A DNA stretch of 64,000 nucleotides, taken from NCBI RefSeq assembly GCF_029227915.1, contig NC_079875.1, forward strand, positions 1,178,001 to 1,242,000, given 5' to 3'. This stretch comes from Hydractinia symbiolongicarpus (Eukaryota > Cnidaria > Hydrozoa > Anthoathecata > Hydractiniidae). Under the pieces are notes generated by a model. It did not search any database. It saw only the letters and a list, made by a program, of their open reading frames with translations, and was not told the origin of the DNA. The stretch's first letter is position 1; every line of letters starts with the position of its first letter. A program made the translations under genes and the position numbers. Positions 50,464 to 62,560 of the stretch are shown piece by piece.

Positions 50464-50655
50464 GGGAAATGAGTTTACATCCCGGGTACTTTCTTTACTA
50501 TACGGGCCGAGTCCGGGATTTACGGGAAGTCGCGGGTTTTCGTTTGCCGGCGTTTAAACTTCTTTTATTCAGCGTCTCATTAAAAATGAAAACATTTTTA
50601 AAAACTACAAGTCCAAAGGGCTTTAGTTGTGAAATAATAATTTAAAAAATAGTTC
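50464..50655 (+). repeat. 192-bp monomer, first of the third pair
   Basis: Same deletion; 1804 bp after the monomer at 48660. It has a private variant, AAGTCCAAAGGG. Confidence 0.9.
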
Positions 50656-50858
50656 GGAAAATGAGTTTACTCCCTGGTTAATTTCTTTGTATACTTTTGA
50701 CTATACGGGCCGAGTCCGGGGTTTACGGGAAATGGCGGGATTTCGTTTGCCGGCGATTTAACTTCTTTTATTCAGCGTCCCATCAAAAATGAAAACATTT
50801 TTAAAAACTATAAGTCTCATGGGTTTTAGTGGCAAAATAATAATTTAAAAAATCGTTC

Positions 50859-51050
50859 GGGAAATGAGTTTACATCCCGGGTACTTTCTTTACTATACGG
50901 GCCGAGTCCGGGATTTACGGGAAGTCGCGGGTTTTCGTTTGCCGGCGTTTAAACTTCTTTTATTCAGCGTCTCAATAAAAATGAAAACATTTTTAAAAAC
51001 TACAAGTCTCATGGGCTTTAGTGGTGAAATAATAATTTAAAAAATCGTTC
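50859..51050 (+). repeat. 192-bp monomer, second of the third pair
   Basis: Same deletion; 395 bp after its partner. Confidence 0.9.
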
Positions 51051-51394
51051 GGGAAATGAGTTTACACCCTGGGTACTTTCTTTGTATACTTTTGACTATA
51101 CGGGCAGAGTCGGGGATTTACGGGAAATCGCAGGTTTTCGTTTGCCGGCGATTAAACTTCTTTTATTCAGCGTCTCATCAAAAATGAAAACATTTTTGAA
51201 AAGTACAAGTCTCATGCGTTTTAGTGGTGAAAAAATAATTTAAAAAATCGTTCGGGAAATGAGTTTACTCCCTGGGTACTTTCTTTGTATACTTTTGACT
51301 ATGCGGGCCGAGTCCGGGGTTTACGGGAAATGGCGGGTTTTCGTTTGCCGGCGATTAAACTTCTTTTATTCAGCGTCTCATCAAAAATGAAAAG

Positions 51395-53836
51395 ATTTTT
51401 GAAAACTACAAGTCTCCTGCGTTTTAGTGGTGAAAAAATAATTTAAAAAATCGTTCGGGAAATGAGTTTACTCCATGGGTACTTTCTTTGTATACTTTTG
51501 ATTATACGGGCCGAGTCCAGGGTTTACGGGAAATGGCAGGTTTTCGTTTGCCGGCGATTAAACTTCTTTTACTCAGCTTCTCACCAAAAATGAAAACATT
51601 TTTAAAAACTACAAGTCTCATGGGCCTTAGTGGTGAAATAATAATTTAAAAAATCGTTCGGGAAATGAGTTTACACCCTGGGTACTCTCTTTGTATACTT
51701 TTGACTATACGGACGGAGTCCGGGATTTACGGGAATTCGCAGGTTTTCGTTTGCCGGCGATTGAACTTCTTTCATTCAGCGTCTCATCAAAAATGAAAAC
51801 ATTTTTGAAAACTACAAGTCTCACGCGTTTTAGTGGTGAAAATATAATTTAGAAAATCGTTCGGGAAATGAGTTTACTCCCTGGGTACTTTCTTTGTATA
51901 CTTTTGACTATACAGACCGAGTCCGGGATTTACGGAAAGTCGCGGGTTTTCGTTTGCCGGCGATTAACCTTCTTTTATTCAGCGTCTCATCAAAAATGAA
52001 AACATTTTTAAAAACTACAAGTCTCATGGGCTTTAGTGGTGAAATAATAATTTAAAAAATCGTTCGGGAAATGAGTTTACACCCTGGATACTTTCTTTGT
52101 ATACTTTTGACTATACGGGCCGAGTCAGGGATTTACGGGAAATCGCAGGTTTTCGTTTGTCGGCGATTAAACTTCTTTCATTCAGCGTCTCATCAAAAAT
52201 GAAAACATTTTTGAAAACTACAAGTCTCATGCGTTTTAATGGTGAAAAAATAATTTAAAAAATCGTTCGGGAAATGAGTTTACTCCCTGGGTACTTTCTT
52301 TGTATACTTTTGATTATACGGACCGAGTCCGGGGTTTACGGGAAATGGTGGGTTTTCGTTTGCCGGCGATTAAACTTCTTTTATTCAGCGTCTCATCAAA
52401 AATGTAAACATTTTTGAAAACTACAAGTCTCATGCGTTTTAGTGGTGAAGAAATAATTTAAAAAACCGTTCGGGAAATGAGTTTACTCCCTGGGTACTAT
52501 CTTTGTATACTTTTGACTATACGGGCCAAGCCCGGGATTTACGGGAAATCGCGGGTTTTCGTTTGCCGGAGATTAAACTTCTTTTATTCAGCGTCTCATC
52601 AAAAATGAAAACATTTTTGAAAACTACAAGTCTCCTGCGTTTTAGTGGTGAAAAAATAATTTAAAAAATCGTTCGGGAAATGAGTTTACTCCATGGGTAC
52701 TTTCTTTGTATACTTTTGATTATACGGGCCGAGTCCAGGGTTTACGGGAAATGGCAGGTTTTCGTTTGCCGGCGATTAAACTTCTTTTACTCAGCTTCTC
52801 ACCAAAAATGAAAACATTTTTAAAAACTACAAGTCTCATGGGCCTTAGTGGTGAAATAATAATTTAAAAAATCGTTCGGGAAATGAGTTTACACCCTGGG
52901 TACTCTCTTTGTATACTTTTGACTATACGGACGGAGTCCGGGATTTACGGGAATTCGCAGGTTTTCGTTTGCCGGCGATTGAACTTCTTTCATTCAGCGT
53001 CTCATCAAAAATGAAAACATTTTTGAAAACTACAAGTCTCACGCGTTTTAGTGGTGAAAATATAATTTAGAAAATCGTTCGGGAAATGAGTTTACTCCCT
53101 GGGTACTTTCTTTGTATACTTTTGACTATACAGACCGAGTCCGGGATTTACGGAAAGTCGCGGGTTTTCGTTTGCCGGCGATTAACCTTCTTTTATTCAG
53201 CGTCTCATCAAAAATGAAAACATTTTTAAAAACTACAAGTCTCATGGGCTTTAGTGGTGAAATAATAATTTAAAAAATCGTTCGGGAAATGAGTTTACAC
53301 CCTGGATACTTTCTTTGTATACTTTTGACTATACGGGCCGAGTCAGGGATTTACGGGAAATCGCAGGTTTTCGTTTGTCGGCGATTAAACTTCTTTCATT
53401 CAGCGTCTCATCAAAAATGAAAACATTTTTGAAAACTACAAGTCTCATGCGTTTTAATGGTGAAAAAATAATTTAAAAAATCGTTCGGGAAATGAGTTTA
53501 CTCCCTGGGTACTTTCTTTGTATACTTTTGATTATACGGACCGAGTCCGGGGTTTACGGGAAATGGTGGGTTTTCGTTTGCCGGCGATTAAACTTCTTTT
53601 ATTCAGCGTCTCATCAAAAATGTAAACATTTTTGAAAACTACAAGTCTCATGCGTTTTAGTGGTGAAGAAATAATTTAAAAAACCGTTCGGGAAATGAGT
53701 TTACTCCCTGGGTACTATCTTTGTATACTTTTGACTATACGGGCCAAGCCCGGGATTTACGGGAAATCGCGGGTTTTCGTTTGCCGGAGATTAAACTTCT
53801 TTTATTCAGCGTCTCATCAAAAATGAAAACATTTTT
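51395..53836 (+). repeat. 1218-bp (6-monomer) HOR, two copies
   Basis: Copies 51395-52612 and 52613-53836 match at 1218 bp. Markers are GTCTCCTGCG (51414, 52632 for CTCCTGC), TTTACTCCATGGG, TACGGACGGAG, CTCACGCGTTTT and AAATGGTGGG. The junction monomer has the left part of the last monomer (GGAGATTAAAC) and the right part of the first (GAAAACTAC with CTCCTGCG). Diagnostic differences at 52612 and 52619 confine the crossover to 52613-52618. Confidence 0.9.
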
Positions 53837-55514
53837 AAAAACTAAAAGTCTCATGGGCTTTAGTGGTGAAATAATAATTTAAATAATCGTTTGGGAAATG
53901 AGTTTACTCCCGGGTACTTTCTTTGTATACTTTTGACTATACGGGCCGAGTCCGGGATTTACGGGAAATCGCGGGTTTTCGTTTGCCGGCGATTAAACCT
54001 CTTTCATTAAGCGTCTCATCAAAAATGAAAACATTTTTAAAAACTACAAGTCTCATGGGCTTTAGTGGTGAAATAATAATTTAAAAAATCGTTCGGGAAA
54101 TGAGTTTACACCCTGGGTACTTTCTTTGTATACTTTTTACTATACGGGCCGAGTCCGGGATTTACGGGAAATCGCAGGTTTTCGTTTGCCGGCTATTAAA
54201 CTTCTTTTATTCAGCGTCTCATCAAAAATGTAAACATTTTTGAAAACTACAAGTCTCATGCGTTTTAGTGGTGAAGAAATAATTTAAAAAACCGTTCGGG
54301 AAATGAGTTTACTCCCTGGGTACTTTCTTTGTATACTTTTGACTATACGGGCCGAGTCCGGGATTTACGGAAAGTCGCGGGTTTTCGTTTGCCGGCGATT
54401 AAACTTCTTTTATTCAGCGTCTCATCAAAAATGAAAATATTTTTAAATACTACAAGTCTCATGGGCTTCAGTGGTGAAATAATAATTTAAAAAATCGTTC
54501 GGGAAATGAGTTTACACCCTGGGTACTTTCTTTGTATACTTTTGACTATGCGGGCCGAGTCCGGGTTTACGGGAAATGGCGGGTTTTCGTTTGCCGGCGA
54601 TTAAACTTCTTTTATTTAGCGTCTCATCAAAAATGAAAACATTTTTGAAAACTACAAGTCTCAAGCGTTTTAGTGGTGAAAAGATAATTTAAAAAATCGT
54701 TTTGGAAATGAGTTTACTCACAGGGTACTTTCTTTGTATACATTCGACTATACGGGCCAAGCCCGGGATTTACGGAAAATCGCGGGTTTTCGTTTGCCGG
54801 CGATTAAACCGCTTTCATTAAGCGTCTCATCAAAAATGAAAACATTTCTGAAAACTACAAGTCTCATGCGTTTTAGTGGTGAAAAAATAATTTAAAAAAT
54901 CGTTCGGGAAATGAGTTTACTCCCTGGGTACTTTCTTTGTATACTTTGGACTATACGGGCCGAGTCCGGGATTTACGGGAAATCGCGGATTTTCGTTTGA
55001 GGGCGATTAAACTTCTTTTATTCAGCGTCTCATCAAAAATGAAAACATTTTTGAAAACTACAAGTCTCATGCGTTGTAGTGGTGAAAAAATAATTTAAAA
55101 AATCCTTTGGAAAATGAGTTTACTCCCTGGGTACTTTCTTTGTATACTTTTGACTATACGGGCCGAGTCCGGGGTTTACGGAAAATGGCGGGTTTTCGTT
55201 TGCCGGCGATTAAACTTCTTTTATTCAGCGTCTCATCAAAAATGAAAACATTTTTTAAAACTGCAAGTCTCATGCGTTGTAGTGGTGAAAAAATAATTTA
55301 AAAAATAGTTCGGAAAATGAGTTTACTCCCTGGGTAATTTCTTTGTATACTTTTGACTATACGGGCCGAGTCCGGGGTTTACGGGAAATGGCGGGTTTTC
55401 GTTTGCCGGCGATTTAACTTCTTTTTTTCAGCGTCTCATCAAAAATGAAAACATTTTTAAAATCTATAAGTCTCATGGGTTTTAGTGGCGAAATAATAAT
55501 TTAAAAAATCGTTC

Positions 55515-55706
55515 GGGAAATGAGTTTACATCCCGGGTACTTTCTTTACTATACGGGCCGAGTCCGGGATTTACGGGAAGTCGCGGGTTTTCGTTTGCCG
55601 GCGTTTAAACTTCTTTTATTCACCGTCTCATTAAAAATGAAAACATTTTTAAAAACTACAAGTCTCAAGGGCTTTAGTTGTGAAATAATAATTTAAAAAA
55701 TAGTTC
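55515..55706 (+). repeat. 192-bp monomer, first of the fourth pair
   Basis: Same deletion; 6855 bp after the monomer at 48660. It has TTCACCGTCTC in place of TTCAGCGTCTC. Confidence 0.9.
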
Positions 55707-55909
55707 GGAAAATGAGTTTACTCCCTGGTTAATCTCTTTGTATACTTTTGACTATACGGGCCGAGTCCGGGGTTTACGGGAAATGGCGGGTTTTCGTTTG
55801 CCGGCGATTTAACTTCTTTTATTCAGCGTCCCATCAAAAATGAAAACATTTTTAAAAACTATAAGTCTCATGGGTTTTAGTGGCGAAATAATAATTTAAA
55901 AAATCGTTC

Positions 55910-56101
55910 GGGAAATGAGTTTACATCCCGGGTACTTTCTTTACTATACGGGCCGAGTCCGGGATTTACGGGAAGTCGCGGGTTTTCGTTTGCCGGCGTT
56001 TAAACTTCTTTTATTCAGCGTCTCAATAAAAATGAAAACATTTTTAAAAACTACAAGTCTCATTGGCTTTAGTGGTGAAATAATAATTTAAAAAATCGTT
56101 C
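55910..56101 (+). repeat. 192-bp monomer, second of the fourth pair
   Basis: Same deletion; 395 bp after its partner, with a private CATTGGCTTT. Confidence 0.9.
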
Positions 56102-58129
56102 GGGAAATGAGTTTACACCCTGGGTACTTTCTTTGTATACTTTTGACTATACGGGCAGAGTCGGGGATTTACGGGAAATCGCAGGTTTTCGTTTGCCGGC
56201 GATTAAACTTCTTTTATTCAGCGTCTCATCAAAAATGAAAACATTTTTGAAAAGTACAAGTCTCATGCGTTTTAGTGGTGAAAAAATAATTTAAAAAATC
56301 GTTCGGGAAATGAGTTTACTCCCTGGGTACTTTTTTTGTATACTTTTGACTATGCGGGCCGAGTCCGGGGTTTACGGGAAATGGCGGGTTTTCGTTTGCC
56401 GGCAATTAAACTTCTTTTATTCAGCGTCTCATCAAAAATGAAAAGATTTTTGAAAACTACAAGTCTCATGCGTTTTAGTGGTGAAAAAATAATTTAAAAA
56501 ATCGTTCGGGAAATGAGTTTACTCCATGGGTACTTTCTTTGTATACTTTTGATTATACTGGCCGAGTCCAGGGTTTACGGGAAATGTCAGGTTTTCGTTT
56601 GCCGGCGATTAAACTTCTTTTACTCAGCTTCTCACCAAAAATGAAAACATTTTTAAAAACTACAAGTCTCATGGGCCTTAGTGGTGAAATAATAATTTAA
56701 AAATCGTTCGGGAAATGAGTTTACACCCTGAGTACTCTCTTTGTATACTTTTGACTATACGGGCCGAGTCCGGGATTTACGGGAATTCGCAAGTTTTCGT
56801 TTGCCGGCGATTGAACTTCTTTCATTCAGCGTCTCATCAAAAATGAAAACATTTTTGAAAACTACAAGTCTCATGCGTTTTAGTGGTGAAAATATAATTT
56901 AGAAAATCGTTCGGGAAATGAGTTTACTCCCTGGGTACTTTCTTTGTATACTTTTGACTATACAGACCGAGTCCGGGATTTACGGGAAGTCGCGGGTTTT
57001 CGTTTGCCGGCGATTAACCTTCTTTTATTCAGCGTCTCATCAAAAATGAAAACATTTTTAAAAACTACAAGTCTCATGCGTTTTAGTGGTGAAAAAATAA
57101 TTTAAAAAATCGTTCGGGAAATGAGTTTACACCCTGGATACTTTCTTTGTATACTTTTGACTATACGGGCCGAGTCCGGGATTTACGGGAAATCGCAGGT
57201 TTTCGTTTGCCGGCGATTAAACTTCTTTCATTCAGCGTCTCATCAAAAATGAAAACATTTTTGAAAACTACAAGTCTCATGCGTTTTAGTGGTGAAAAAA
57301 TAATTTAAAAAATCGTTCGGGGAATGAGTTTACTCCCTGGGTACTTTCTTAGTATACTTTTGATTATACGGACCGAGTCCGGGGTTTACGGGAAATGGCG
57401 GGTTTTCATTTGCCGGCGATTAAACTTCTTTTCTTCAGCGTCTCATCAAAAATGTAAACATTTTTGAAAACTACAAGTCTCATGCGTTTTAGTGGTGAAG
57501 AAATAATTTAAAAAACCGTTCGGGAACTGAGTTTACTCCCTGGGTACTTTCTTTGTATACTTTTGACTATACGAGCCGAGTCCGGGATTTACGGGAAGTC
57601 GCGGGTTTTCGTTTGCCGGCGATTAAACTTCTTTTATTCAGCGTCTCATCAAAAATGAAAATATTTTCAAATACTACAAGTCTCATGGGCTTCAGTGGTG
57701 AAATAATAATTTAAAAAATCGTTCGGGAAATGAGTTTACACCCTGGGTACTTTCTTTGTATACTTTTGACTATGCGGGCCGAGTCCGGGGTTTACGGGAA
57801 ATGGCGGGTTTTCGTTTGCCGGCGATTAAACTTCTTTTATTTAGCGTCTCATCAAAAATGAAAACATTTTTGAAACTACAAGTCTCAAGCGTTTTAGTGG
57901 TGAAAAGATAATTTAAAAAATCGTTTTGGAAATGAGTTTACTCACGGGGTACTTTCTTTGTATACATTCGACTATACGGGCCAAGCCCGGGATTTACGGG
58001 AAATCGCGGGTTTTCGTTTGCCGGCGATTAAACCGCTTTCATTAAGCGTCTCATCAAAAATGAAAACATTTCTGAAAACTACAAGTCTCATGCGTTTTAG
58101 TGGTGAAAAAATAATTTAAAAAATCGTTC

Positions 58130-58321
58130 GGGAAATGAGTTTACTCCCTGGGTACTTTCTTTACTATACGGGCCGAGTCACGGATTTACGGGAAGTCGCG
58201 GGTTTTCGTTTGCCGGCGTTTAAACTTCTTTTATTCAGCGTCTCATTTAAAATGAAAACATTTTTAAAAACTACAAGTCTCATGGGCTTTAGTGGTGAAA
58301 TAATAATTTAAAAAATCCTTC
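58130..58321 (+). repeat. 192-bp monomer, single
   Basis: Same 11-bp deletion and GGCGTTTAAAC, but preceded by TTTACTCCCTGGG rather than TTTACATCCCGGG, with GAGTCACGG and CATTTAAAATG. It looks like a recombinant between a 192-bp monomer and an ordinary one. Confidence 0.9.
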
Positions 58322-59943
58322 GGGAAATGAGTTTACACCCTGGGTACTTTCTTTGTATACTTTTGACTATACGGGCCGAGTCGGGGATTTACGGGAAATC
58401 GCAGGTTTTCGTTTGCCGGCGATTAAACTTCTTTTATTCAGCGTCTCATCAAAAATGAAAACATTTTTGAAAACTACAAGTCTCATGCGTTTTAGTGGTG
58501 AAATAATAATTTAAAAATCGTTCGGGAAATGAGTTTACACCCTGAGTACTCTCTTTGTATACTTTTGACTATACGGGCCGAGTCCGGGATTTACGGGAAT
58601 TCGCAGGTTTTCGTTTGCCGGCGATTGAACTTCTTTCATTCAGCGTCTCATCAAAAATGAAAACATTTTTGAAAACTACAAGTCTCATGCGTTTTAGTGG
58701 TGAAAATATAATTTAGAAAATCGTTCGGGAAATGAGTTTACTCCCTGGGTACTTTCTTTGTATACTTTTGACTATACAGACCGAGTCCGGGATTTACGGG
58801 AAGTCGCGGGTTTTCGTTTGCCGGCGATTAACCTTCTTTTATTCAGCGTCTCATCAAAAATGAAAACATTTTTAAAAACTACAAGTCTCATGCGTTTTAG
58901 TGGTGAAAAAATAATTTAAAAAATCGTTCGGGAAATGAGTTTACACCCTGGATACTTTCTTTGTATACTTTTGACTATACGGGCCGAGTCCGGGATTTAC
59001 GGGAAATCGCAGGTTTTCGTTTGCCGGCGATTAAACTTCTTTCATTCAGCGTCTCATCAAAAATGAAAACATTTTTGAAAACTACAAGTCTCATGCGTTT
59101 TAGTGGTGAAAAAATAATTTAAAAAATCGTTCGGGGAATGAGTTTACTCCCTGGGTACTTTCTTAGTATACTTTTGATTATACGGACCGAGTCCGGGGTT
59201 TACGGGAAATGGCGGGTTTTCGTTTGCCGGCGATTAAACTTCTTTTCTTCAGCGTCTCATCAAAAATGTAAACATTTTTGAAAACTACAAGTCTCATGCG
59301 TTTTAGTGGTGAAGAAATAATTTAAAAAACCGTTCGGGAACTGAGTTTACTCCCTGGGTACTTTCTTTGTATACTTTTGACTATACGAGCCGAGTCCGGG
59401 ATTTACGGGAAGTCGCGGGTTTTCGTTTGCCGGCGATTAAACTTCTTTTATTCAGCGTCTCATCAAAAATGAAAATATTTTCAAATACTACAAGTCTCAT
59501 GGGCTTCAGTGGTGAAATAATAATTTAAAAAATCGTTCGGGAAATGAGTTTACACCCTGGGTACTTTCTTTGTATACTTTTGACTATGCGGGCCGAGTCC
59601 GGGGTTTACGGGAAATGGCGGGTTTTCGTTTGCCGGCGATTAAACTTCTTTTATTTAGCGTCTCATCAAAAATAAAAACATTTTTGAAACTACAAGTCTC
59701 AAGCGTTTTAGTGGTGAAAAGATAATTTAAAAAATCGTTTTGGAAATGAGTTTACTCACGGGGTACTTTCTTTGTATACATTCGACTATACGGGCCAAGC
59801 CCGGGATTTACGGGAAATCGCGGGTTTTCGTTTGCCGGCGATTAAACCGCTTTCATTAAGCGTCTCATCAAAAATGAAAACATTTCTGAAAACTACAAGT
59901 CTCATGCGTTTTAGTGGTGAAAAAATAATTTAAAAAATCGTTC

Positions 59944-60135
59944 GGGAAATGAGTTTACTCCCTGGGTACTTTCTTTACTATACGGGCCGAGTCACGGATT
60001 TACGGGAAGTCGCGGGTTTTCGTTTGCCGGCGTTTAAACTTCTTTTATTCAGCGTCTCATTTAAAATGAAAACATTTTTAAAAACTACAAGTCTCATGGG
60101 CTTTAGTGGTGAAATAATAATTTAAAAAATCCTTC
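59944..60135 (+). repeat. 192-bp monomer, single
   Basis: Copy of the monomer at 58130, 1814 bp downstream, with the same GAGTCACGG and CATTTAAAATG. Confidence 0.9.
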
Positions 60136-60744
60136 GGGAAATGAGTTTACACCCTGGGTACTTTCTTTGTATACTTTTGACTATACGGGCCGAGTCGGGG
60201 ATTTACGGGAAATCGCAGGTTTTCGTTTGCCGGCGATTAAACTTCTTTTATTCAGCGTCTCATCAAAAATGAAAACATTTTTGAAAACTACAAGTCTCAT
60301 GCGTTTTAGTGGTGAAAAAATAATTTAAAAAATCGTTCGGGAAATGAGTTTACTCCCTGGGTACTTTCTTTGTATACTTTTGATTATACGGACCGAGTCC
60401 GGGGTTTACGGGAAATGGTGGGTTTTCGTTTACCGGCGATTAAACTTCTTTTATTCAGCGTCTCATCAAAAATGAAAACATTTTTGAAAACTACAAGTCT
60501 CATGCGTTTTAGTGGTGAAAAGATAATTTAAAAAATCGTTTTGGAAATGAGTTTACTCACAGGGTACTTTCTTTGTATACATTCGACTATACGGGCCAAG
60601 CCCGGGATTTACGGGAAATCGCGGGTTTTCGTTTGCCGGCGATTAAACCGCTTTCATTAAGCGTCTCATCAAAAATGAAAACATTTCTGAAAACTACAAG
60701 TCTCATGCGTTTTAGTGGTGAAAAAATAATTTAAAAAATCGTTC

Positions 60745-60936
60745 GGGAAATGAGTTTACTCCCTGGGTACTTTCTTTACTATACGGGCCGAGTCACGGAT
60801 TTACGGGAAGTCGCGGGTTTTCGTTTGCCGGCGTTTAAACTTCTTTTATTCAGCGTCTCATTTAAAATGAAAACATTTTTAAAAACTACAAGTCTCATGG
60901 GCTTTAGTGGTGAAATAATAATTTAAAAAATCCTTC
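60745..60936 (+). repeat. 192-bp monomer, single
   Basis: Copy of the monomer at 59944, 801 bp downstream. It is the last 192-bp monomer in the window. Confidence 0.9.
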
Positions 60937-62560
60937 GGGAAATGAGTTTACACCCTGGGTACTTTCTTTGTATACTTTTGACTATACGGGCCGAGTCGGG
61001 GATTTACGGGAAATCGCAGGTTTTCGTTTGCCGGCGATTAAACTTCTTTTATTCAGCGTCTCATCAAAAATGAAAACATTTTTGAAAACTACAAGTCTCA
61101 TGCGTTTTAGTGGTGAAAAAATAATTTAAAAAATCGTTCGGGAAATGAGTTTACTCCCTGGGTACTTTCTTTGTATACTTTTGATTATACGGACCGAGTC
61201 CGGGGTTTACGGGAAATGGTGGGTTTTCGTTTACCGGCGATTAAACTTCTTTTATTCAGCGTCTCATCAAAAATGAAAACATTTTTGAAAACTACAAGTC
61301 TCATGCGTTTTAGTGGTGAAAAGATAATTTAAAAAATCGTTTTGGAAATGAGTTTACTCACAGGGTACTTTCTTTGTATACATTCGACTATACCGGCCAA
61401 GCCCGGGATTTTCGGGAAATCGCGGGTTTTCGTTTGCCGGCGATTAAACCACTTTCATTAAGCGTCTCATCAAAAATGAAAACATTTCTGAAAACTACAA
61501 ATCTCATGCGTTTTAGTGGTGAAATAATAATTTAAAAAATCCTTCGGGAAATGAGTTTACACCCTGGGTACTTTCTTTGTATACTTTTGACTATACGGGC
61601 CGAGTCGGGGATTTACGGGAAATCGCAGGTTTTCGTTTGCCGGCGATTAAACTTCTTTTATTCAGCGTCTCATCAAAAATGAAAACATTTTTGAAAACTA
61701 CAAGTCTCATGCGTTTTAGTGGTGAAAAGATAATTTGAAAAATCGTTTTGGAAATGAGTTTACTCACAGGGTACTTTCTTTGTATACATTCGACTATACC
61801 GTCCAAGCCCGGGATTTTCGGGAAATCGCGGGTTTTCGTTTACCGGCGATTAAACCACTTTCATTAAGCGTCTCATCAAAAATGAAAACATTTCTGAAAA
61901 CTACAAGTCTCATGCGTTTTAGTGGTGAAAAAATAATTTAAAAAATTGTTCGGGAAATGAGTTTACTCCCTGGGTACTTCCTTTGTATACTTTTGACTAT
62001 ACGGGCCAAGTCCGGGATTTACGGGAAATCGCGTGTTTTCGTTTGCCGGCGATTAAACTGCTTTTATTCAGCGTCTCATCAAAAATGAAAACATTTTTGA
62101 AAACTACAAGTCTCATGCGTTTTAGTGCTGAAAAAATAATTTAAAAAATCGTTCGGGAAATGAGTTTACTCCCTGGGTACTTTCTTTGTATACTTTTGAT
62201 TATACGGACCGAGTCCGGGGTTTACAGGAAATGGTGGGTTTTCGTTTACCGGCGATTAAACTTCTTTTATTCAGCGTCTCATCAAAAATGAAAACATTTT
62301 TGAAAACTACAAGTCTCATGCGTTTTAGTGGTGAAAAGATAATTTAAAAAATCGTTTTGGAAATGAGTTTACTCACAGGGTACTTTCTTTGTATACATTC
62401 GACTATACCGGCCAAGCCCGGGATTTTCGGGAAATCGCGGGTTTTCGTTTGCCGGCGATTAAACCACTTTCATTAAGCGTCTCATCAAAAATGAAAACAT
62501 TTCTGAAAACTACAAATCTCATGCGTTTTAGTGGTGAAAAAATAATTTAAAAAATCGTTC

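Larger units (their letters stand above)
47460..51270 (+). repeat. 2007-bp HOR in tandem, second copy one monomer shorter (1804 bp)
   Basis: TTTGCGGGAAATCGC recurs at 47511 and 49518 (2007 bp). After 50.2 kb the offset falls to 1804 bp because the second copy lacks the monomer that begins at 48249 in the first (TTTGGAAAATGAG to GTTGTAGTGG). The junction between copies lies in 49466-49491, between the TTTACTCCC and TTTTTACTATA diagnostic sites. Each copy contains one pair of 192-bp monomers. Confidence 0.8.
53715..57500 (+). repeat. Further copy of the 44-49 kb HOR blocks
   Basis: The left part matches 47.05-48.25 kb and includes one extra A-type monomer near 54.72 kb. The rest matches 44.0-47.0 kb at offset 10486 and 48.25-49.4 kb at offset 6855. 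A 2-bp deletion (TTTACTCCCGGGTAC near 53905) distinguishes it from the 47.24 kb counterpart. Confidence 0.7.
56690..60317 (+). repeat. 1814-bp (9-monomer) HOR, two copies
   Basis: CCTGAGTACTCTC recurs at about 56727 and 58541 (1814 bp). Other markers are AATTCGCAAG/AATTCGCAGG, CATACAGACCGAG, CTTAGTATAC, TTTTCTTCAGCG, AATATTTTCAAATAC, a 1-bp-shorter TTTTTGAAACTAC and a 192-bp monomer. The crossover that joined the copies lies in 58492-58503: left of it the sequence is GCGTTTTAG as at 60304, right of it GAAATAATAATTTAAAAATCG as at 56690. Confidence 0.88.
59762..61391 (+). repeat. 801-bp (4-monomer) HOR, two copies
   Basis: Three 203-bp monomers and one 192-bp monomer make 801 bp. CATTTAAAATG is at 60058 and 60859, and AAATGGTGGG with GTTTACCGGCG recurs near 60.41 and 61.21 kb. 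The right limit is the TATACGGGCC/TATACCGGCC difference near 61394. Confidence 0.8.
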
